Of a DNA stretch of 37,947 nucleotides, positions 32,757-37,947 are shown piece by piece. Where the stretch lies: contig NZ_BMJY01000006.1 of assembly GCF_014643695.1 (NCBI RefSeq), positions 139,108 through 177,054 on the forward strand. The letters run 5' to 3'. Below the pieces are notes generated by a model. The model did no database searches and was not told the DNA's origin. It was given only the letters and a program-made list of their open reading frames with translations. Position 1 is the stretch's first letter, and the number at the start of each line of letters is the position of its first letter. The position numbers were made by a program, and so were the translations under genes. The stretch is from Microbacterium album. GTDB taxonomy: Bacteria > Actinomycetota > Actinomycetes > Actinomycetales > Microbacteriaceae.

Positions 32757-35700
32757 GGCGCCGGTACGAGCCGCGCGTGGCGCGACGGACCTTCATGACC
32801 GCTTCCGGGAAGCGGTCGGCGCTGCGCAGCACGTCGGCTCTCGCCGCGCTCACCCTGGTGGGCGGCCTGCTCACCGGCGGCGCCGTCATGGCCCTGGCCC
32901 CGGCGACACCCGCGGCGGCCGCCGTCGCGCCCTCGCAGCAGTGGGTCACCGACGTGTCGCCCGTCACGGGGACCGGAGTGGGCGCCAGCCGGACGCTCAC
33001 CTTTGACAGCGGGGTGACGGCGACCGAGCAGACGACGGACGTCACCGGGACCTGCGTGATGTTCGGCAGCGGGTCGGCCGGCGTGAACACTGTTCCCGAG
33101 TTCCTCGAGCCCGATGCCCCCGCCGCAGCCCGTTCCGCGGACAACAACTGCGCGGGGCCCCACCTGGGCGGCGGGTCCAGAACATCCACCGTCGAGTTCA
33201 GCACGCCGGTGATCGCCCCGGTGATCCACGTCACCAACCTGGACGCGTCCCGGCTCGACGTGACGGGCGACTTCTCGCTCACCGAACTCGCCAAGAACAA
33301 CGCGATGGAGGTGTCCGGCAATACGCTGAACGCGGTGCTCCAGCCGGCGCTCAACGTCGGATGCGCCGGGAACGACGGGTCGAACCCCAACGGCGCCTGC
33401 GGCTCCTTCCGGTTGACGTCGGCGGACCCGATCTCGAGTTTCAACCTCGTGAACGACACCACGGGCAGCACGCTGCCGCAGATCGGCAGCAACGACTCGT
33501 GGGGCTACACGCTGTCGTACCCGACCGCCCCGCTGACGAAGGCCTTCAGCCCCGCCAGCGTCCAGGTCGGTGTCACGAGTGAGCTGACCTTCACGATCAG
33601 CAACCCCGATGAGCCCACGCAGCCGACCCTCACGCCGCTGGACTTCACGGACAACCTGCCGAGCGGCCTCCGCGTCGCGGACGGCACCGCCACCGACAAC
33701 GGCTCCTGTGGCACGCCGACGATCACGAACGGATCCGGCGACCCGCTGGCCGAGGGTGCGACCACCATCGCGGCGGGCGGCATCTCCGTCGCGCCGGGCG
33801 CGACCTGCGAGATCACAGTGAACGTCACGGCCGACGCCGCGGGCAGCTACCGGAACAGCACCGATAACCTGGAGTCCTCGGTCGCCAACCTCGTGCCGGA
33901 CGCCGACACCACCCTCACGGTCACCGAGGTTCCGGCGCCGAACACGTTCTCGTGCCTGCCCGGTGCTCCCGGCCTCCTGTTCCAGCGGGAGCCGACGGAC
34001 GTCTATAGCGTCGACCTGGTTACCGGGGCGTACGAGCAGACTGGCACGGCTATCGATGCCCGCAACATCAACGCGGTGGGCTACAACCCCATCGACAACT
34101 ATCTGTACGGCATCGGCTACACCGGTGACCCGACGATCAAGCGGATCGGGGCCGACGGGACGACGTCAGACCTCGGAATGCCGAGCAACTGGACCGGCTT
34201 CCCGGGCATACCCGCGGCCTGGACCGGGACGGCCCACATCGGTGACTTCGACGCCGAAGGCCACCTCTGGATCAGCACCTCGGCGAACTGGGCGGAGATC
34301 GACCTCAGCGACCCGTCGTCTCCGACCTACATGCAGGTCCTCGCCGCCGGCCCGGTCTCCATGCCGGCGGGCCTGCAGATCGGCTGGGATTGGGGCTTCA
34401 ACGTCGACGACGGGGATCTGTACTTCGTCGCGATGAACGCGCCGGCGACCAGCCCGCGCCAGTTCTCTCTGGTGCGCTTCGATACCGAGTCGCACACGTC
34501 CTCGGTCGTGGGCGCGCTCGGCGCTCTCCAGCACCCGGACGGGCAGTTCGCAACCGCCTTCGGCGCTGTCTACTCCGATCCTGATGGGTTCCTCTACGGT
34601 GCGGACAACACCACGGGCGGCATCTGGCGCATCGACATGGCCACTGCCGAGGCGGAGTTCTTCGCCGAGGGACCGGCGTCCGGCCTGAACGACGGTGCGC
34701 GGTGCTTCAACTCTCCGCTGCCGATCGACTTCGGCGACGCGCCGGACAGCTACGGCACGACCCTGGCGAACGACGGCCCGCGCCACAGCATTCCCGGTTA
34801 CGACCCCGTGACGAACACCGCGCCGCTCATGCTTGGCTCGCTCATCGACTCCGAGACCGACGGTCAGCCGACCCCGGGTGCGGATGGCGACGACAACAAC
34901 GGCATCAACGACGAGGACGGCGTGGCCGACCCGATCCGTGTGGTCCGGGTCGAGCCGACGACGGTGACGGTGTCGGCGACGAACAACACGGCCGAGCCGG
35001 CGACGCTGGCCGGCTGGATCGACCTCGACGGGAACGGCACCTTCGATGCGGCGGAGCGAGTGGTTCTGAGCGTGCCGGCGAGCTCCGGTACCGCGGACTA
35101 CCAGCTGGTGTTTCCCGCGACTGCGGCGGATGTGACGGAGACGTATGCACGTTTCCGTCTCTTCCCCGGTGACATCGCCGCGGCGGCTGCCCTTCCGACC
35201 GGTGCGGCCAGCGCGGGTGAGGTCGAAGACTACCCGGTGACCGTCGTTGACGCGCCGCTTCCGGCCGTGTGCGTTCCCGATCAGATCCGCGCGACCGAAC
35301 GATTCTGGTTCTTCGGGCAGAACGGCGCGATCGACTTCGGAACGTCCGGAACGACTGCGACTGCATTCCTGGGGAATCAGACCACCATGGAGGGCTCGAC
35401 CGTCGTCACGGACAGCGCCGGCGACCTGCAGTTCTGGAGCAATGGCCAGTCGGTGTTCGATCGCGAGGGCAACCCGATGCCTAACGGCACAGGGCTGCTG
35501 GGGAACCCTTCGGCCACCCAGACGGTCGCCGCGTTCCCCGCGCTGGGCGCGTCCGGACGCTACTTCGTCGTCACCACGAGCACCGATGTCGGCGCCGGTC
35601 CGAACGGAGACCTGCGGTACTCGGTTGTCGATATGACCGCCCGGGGCGGACTGGGTGACGTGACCGACGTCAAGAACGTGCCGCTGGGCGCGCCCGGCAC

Positions 35701-37947
35701 GGCGTCGGAGGCGATCACTGCGGTGCCGAATGCGGATGGAACCGGCTTCTGGGTGCTCACCTACACGAACAACTCGCCGAACATTCTCGCCTATGAATTT
35801 GACGCGGATGGGCCGGTGAGCGGAGAGCCCGTTGTGAGTGTCATGCCCTCGAACAACTTCAACGGCTATGGATCGCTCGCGTTCAGCGCTGATTACTCCC
35901 GAGTGGTCGCCCTGTCTGCAGGCATCACCTCCGGAGCAGGCGGAAGTGCGGGTACGCAGCCGAGCATCGTGCGTGTGCTGCGCTTCAACGCTGAGACCGG
36001 CCGGTTCGCGCAGGAGATGTCGTGGTCATTGCCGACTGCTCAGGGCTCGGGTGGCATGGGGTACAACGCCGAGTTCTCGCCTGACGGGCGGTTCGTCTAT
36101 GCGACCAAGATCTTCGGTGGGGGCCAGCTTTACCGCTACGACCTCCAGGGAGCGACGTCTGGCGCCGAGGTGAAGGCGACCGAGCGCAACGTCGGCAGCA
36201 TCGGCACGACCGGCGGCCAGATCCGGCGCGGTCCCGACGGCAGAATGTACGTCGCCAACAACACGGCGACTGCGCTCAGCGTGGTGAACGCGCCCAACGA
36301 CGCAGCCGATCCGCAGCTCGTCACCGGCGGGTTCCCGCTGCCGGCAGGTGCCGCGAGCCGCTTCGGCCTCCCGCAGACCGTGACCGGGTGCCCGGTTCCC
36401 GTCGAGTACGACTTCGGTGACGCCCCCGACAGTTACGGCACCACGCGGGCTGCCGATGGCGCCCGCCACATCATCGTCGACGGTCTGCGCCTCGGGGCCG
36501 AGATCGATGCCGAGCCCGACGGTCAGCCCACGCCAGGTGCCGACGGCGATGACATCAACGGCATCGACGACGAGGACGCGTTCTCGAGCCGGGTCGTGCT
36601 GAACCCGGGGGCGACGAGTGTGACGCTGACGGTGCCCGTGACCAACACGACGGGGCAGCCGGCGACGCTGTACGGCTGGATCGATTCGAACGGAAGCGGG
36701 CGTTTCGAGGCGTCGGAGTTCGCGTCGGTGACCGTGCCCGATGGGGCGACCAGCGTCGAGCTTCCGTTCGTCGGGATCCCGGCCACGGTCGACGGCACGA
36801 CGCCGGTCATCCGGCTGCGGCTCACGAGCGATGTGCTCGTGGACGACCCGGCGACTCCCGACGTCGACGAGCGTGCGCTCGGCGCAGCGTCCGACGGCGA
36901 GGTGGAGGACCACCTCGCGCAGGTGGCGACGTCGATGCCGCTGTCGTGCGCGACGCCGTTCGTCGAGACGTTCGGCACCGGCACGGGCTACGGGCCTGAG
37001 CTGCCGACGGGGCAGACCGGCTATACGTATGTCGGGGCGCCCAAGCCCTCCGGAATGATCGATGAGGACGAGTACGCGATCGTCAGCAGTCCCCATCTGG
37101 CGCACGTGAACTGGCACGTCGGCGAGGACCGGACCCCGGGCGACACGGACGGCAGGATGATGGTCGTCAACGCGGCCGACGAGCCGAGGCTCTTCTTCCA
37201 GCGCACCTTCACAGGGCTCGCGCCCGGCGGCACGTACAACTTCTCGGCCTGGTTCGCGAACGTCCTGCCCTTGGCCGGATTCATCGAGCCCGATGTCACG
37301 TTCCGGGTCGTCGACCCGGCCTCGGGTCGGGAGTTGGCGTCGGCGGAGACCGGTCCCATGCCGCACACGCCTACGCTGCAGTGGTCAGAGTACGGCCTGG
37401 AGTTCGTCGCGACGCAGCAGACGGTGCGCCTCGAGATGGTGAACAACGTGCCCGGGCTGGCGGGCAACGACCTGGCCATCGACGATATCTCGTTCACGCC
37501 GGTCTGTGAGTTCGGGGATGCGCCCGATTCGTACGGCACGACGATCGCCGCTGATGGTGCCGCGCACATCGCGGTGGGCCCGACGCTGGGCGTCGAGCGT
37601 GACACGGAGCCGGATGGTCAGCCCAGCCCGGGTGCGGACGGGGATGACCTGAACGGTACGCCGAACGATGAGGATGGCGTGGCCCAGCCGATCGTGGCGA
37701 CGCAGGGTCGCACGACCGAGGTGACGGTGACGGCGACGAACGATTCGGATGTGGATGTGACGCTGGCCGCGTGGATGGACCTCGACGGCAATGGCACGTT
37801 CGAGGACGGCGAGCGGGTGATGGTGACGGTGCCCGCCGGTACCGGGACCGCCGATTACCAGGTCACGTTCGGGGAGGTCCAGACCGGCGCCGACACGTAT
37901 GCCCGGTTCCGCATCTACGGCGGTGAGGTGACCGACCCGTCGCCGAC
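32753..37947 (+). CDS. Giant secreted multidomain surface protein with GEVED repeats (3' end outside window)
   Basis: Open for at least 1731 codons to the window edge. A long signal peptide (about residues 1-55; hydrophobic LALTLVGG-type core, ending TPAAAA) indicates Sec export. In order: a beta-rich N-terminal domain; a DUF11-like adhesion domain (about 33536-33935); a beta-propeller-like region resembling DUF6923 (about 33953-34720, YSVDLVTGAYEQTG); GEVED module 1; a second propeller-like region (35275-36390) with WFFGQNGAIDFGTSG and EGSTVVTDSAGDLQFWSNGQ; GEVED 2; a jelly-roll-like domain (36950-37505); GEVED 3. Asp-rich loops (GADGDD, NDEDG) suggest calcium binding. A role in adhesion or surface display is inferred. 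ATG 32795 is an alternative start. Codon use looks somewhat less GC-biased than in neighbours. Confidence 0.85.
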   Translation, partial: MRRRYEPRVARRTFMTASGKRSALRSTSALAALTLVGGLLTGGAVMALAPATPAAAAVAPSQQWVTDVSPVTGTGVGASRTLTFDSGVTATEQTTDVTGTCVMFGSGSAGVNTVPEFLEPDAPAAARSADNNCAGPHLGGGSRTSTVEFSTPVIAPVIHVTNLDASRLDVTGDFSLTELAKNNAMEVSGNTLNAVLQPALNVGCAGNDGSNPNGACGSFRLTSADPISSFNLVNDTTGSTLPQIGSNDSWGYTLSYPTAPLTKAFSPASVQVGVTSELTFTISNPDEPTQPTLTPLDFTDNLPSGLRVADGTATDNGSCGTPTITNGSGDPLAEGATTIAAGGISVAPGATCEITVNVTADAAGSYRNSTDNLESSVANLVPDADTTLTVTEVPAPNTFSCLPGAPGLLFQREPTDVYSVDLVTGAYEQTGTAIDARNINAVGYNPIDNYLYGIGYTGDPTIKRIGADGTTSDLGMPSNWTGFPGIPAAWTGTAHIGDFDAEGHLWISTSANWAEIDLSDPSSPTYMQVLAAGPVSMPAGLQIGWDWGFNVDDGDLYFVAMNAPATSPRQFSLVRFDTESHTSSVVGALGALQHPDGQFATAFGAVYSDPDGFLYGADNTTGGIWRIDMATAEAEFFAEGPASGLNDGARCFNSPLPIDFGDAPDSYGTTLANDGPRHSIPGYDPVTNTAPLMLGSLIDSETDGQPTPGADGDDNNGINDEDGVADPIRVVRVEPTTVTVSATNNTAEPATLAGWIDLDGNGTFDAAERVVLSVPASSGTADYQLVFPATAADVTETYARFRLFPGDIAAAAALPTGAASAGEVEDYPVTVVDAPLPAVCVPDQIRATERFWFFGQNGAIDFGTSGTTATAFLGNQTTMEGSTVVTDSAGDLQFWSNGQSVFDREGNPMPNGTGLLGNPSATQTVAAFPALGASGRYFVVTTSTDVGAGPNGDLRYSVVDMTARGGLGDVTDVKNVPLGAPGTASEAITAVPNADGTGFWVLTYTNNSPNILAYEFDADGPVSGEPVVSVMPSNNFNGYGSLAFSADYSRVVALSAGITSGAGGSAGTQPSIVRVLRFNAETGRFAQEMSWSLPTAQGSGGMGYNAEFSPDGRFVYATKIFGGGQLYRYDLQGATSGAEVKATERNVGSIGTTGGQIRRGPDGRMYVANNTATALSVVNAPNDAADPQLVTGGFPLPAGAASRFGLPQTVTGCPVPVEYDFGDAPDSYGTTRAADGARHIIVDGLRLGAEIDAEPDGQPTPGADGDDINGIDDEDAFSSRVVLNPGATSVTLTVPVTNTTGQPATLYGWIDSNGSGRFEASEFASVTVPDGATSVELPFVGIPATVDGTTPVIRLRLTSDVLVDDPATPDVDERALGAASDGEVEDHLAQVATSMPLSCATPFVETFGTGTGYGPELPTGQTGYTYVGAPKPSGMIDEDEYAIVSSPHLAHVNWHVGEDRTPGDTDGRMMVVNAADEPRLFFQRTFTGLAPGGTYNFSAWFANVLPLAGFIEPDVTFRVVDPASGRELASAETGPMPHTPTLQWSEYGLEFVATQQTVRLEMVNNVPGLAGNDLAIDDISFTPVCEFGDAPDSYGTTIAADGAAHIAVGPTLGVERDTEPDGQPSPGADGDDLNGTPNDEDGVAQPIVATQGRTTEVTVTATNDSDVDVTLAAWMDLDGNGTFEDGERVMVTVPAGTGTADYQVTFGEVQTGADTYARFRIYGGEVTDPSP
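34727..37947 (+). repeat. Three GEVED-type protein repeat modules inside the giant exoprotein
   Basis: Modules begin at 34727, 36410 and 37508, each with DFGDAPDSYGTT or EFGDAPDSYGTT. Each continues with DGQPxPGADGDDxNG and an acidic DED motif, then a GWIDLDGNGTF-like strand. Modules 1 and 2 close with GEVED-Y/H at about 35250 and 36936; the third runs off the window. They alternate with other domains instead of being tandem. Confidence 0.85.

Noticed and set aside
32713..33006. Alternative plus-strand frame over the exoprotein start
   Set aside because: Arg/His-rich without motifs. The signal-peptide-bearing frame from 32753 remains open to the window end.

Overview
This window is a high-GC (about 70%) actinobacterial chromosome segment, most likely Microbacterium or a close Microbacteriaceae relative. 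The evidence is a DtxR/IdeR-type iron repressor beside serC, an Lsr2 nucleoid protein, many apparently leaderless genes with TANNNT -10 boxes 6-7 nt before the start codon, and intergenic copies of a TTCGACTCGCTGCGCTCGCTCA-type repeat that I associate with this family. The genus is an inference; no rRNA gene is present. No CRISPR array, intact insertion sequence or prophage is visible.

Layout. 1-4.1 kb: serC (-) diverges from a DtxR/IdeR repressor (+). Then come an M23 cell-wall peptidase behind a structured leader, and a 36-codon ORF ending in a strong terminator just ahead of an HNH endonuclease. 4.2-10.1 kb: an apparent operon of a Lys/Ala-rich Rho-N-like protein, a 1315-aa Pls/PosA-type adenylation-carrier-membrane synthetase and an M1 aminopeptidase. 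10.2-13.9 kb: an AbrB/RelE-type toxin-antitoxin pair, an Sfp-type phosphopantetheinyl transferase that could prime the synthetase, a DUF2200 protein, tRNA-Arg(CCT), a cysteine-free HesB-like protein, lsr2 and a GAF-LuxR regulator. 14.2-17.0 kb: an FAD monooxygenase diverging from a TetR regulator, then an overlapping alkylation-repair pair of 3-methyladenine glycosylase and an MGMT-like protein whose catalytic Cys is Val. 17.2-21.2 kb: a 1240-aa helicase-like protein with degenerate P-loop and DE box, coupled to an 84-aa partner. 21.3-25.5 kb: housekeeping genes (mscL, FmdB, 5-formyl-THF cyclo-ligase, galU, an acetyltransferase, a membrane protein). 25.6-27.0 kb: tRNA-Ala(CGC), a possible IS scar, and a RES/Xre toxin-antitoxin pair with a near-consensus promoter. 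27.2-32.4 kb: a lipoprotein and two divergent LuxR regulators, of which the ATPase-containing one carries an in-frame TGA. 32.7 kb to the end: an 18-codon ORF overlapping the start of a giant secreted multidomain protein with GEVED-type repeats that runs off the window.

The most notable systems are the polylysine-synthetase-like operon with its peptidase and nearby priming enzyme, the alkyltransferase-like/glycosylase pair, the pseudo-helicase, and the giant exoprotein behind a damaged regulator locus. All assignments come from reading motifs by eye; no database search was possible.
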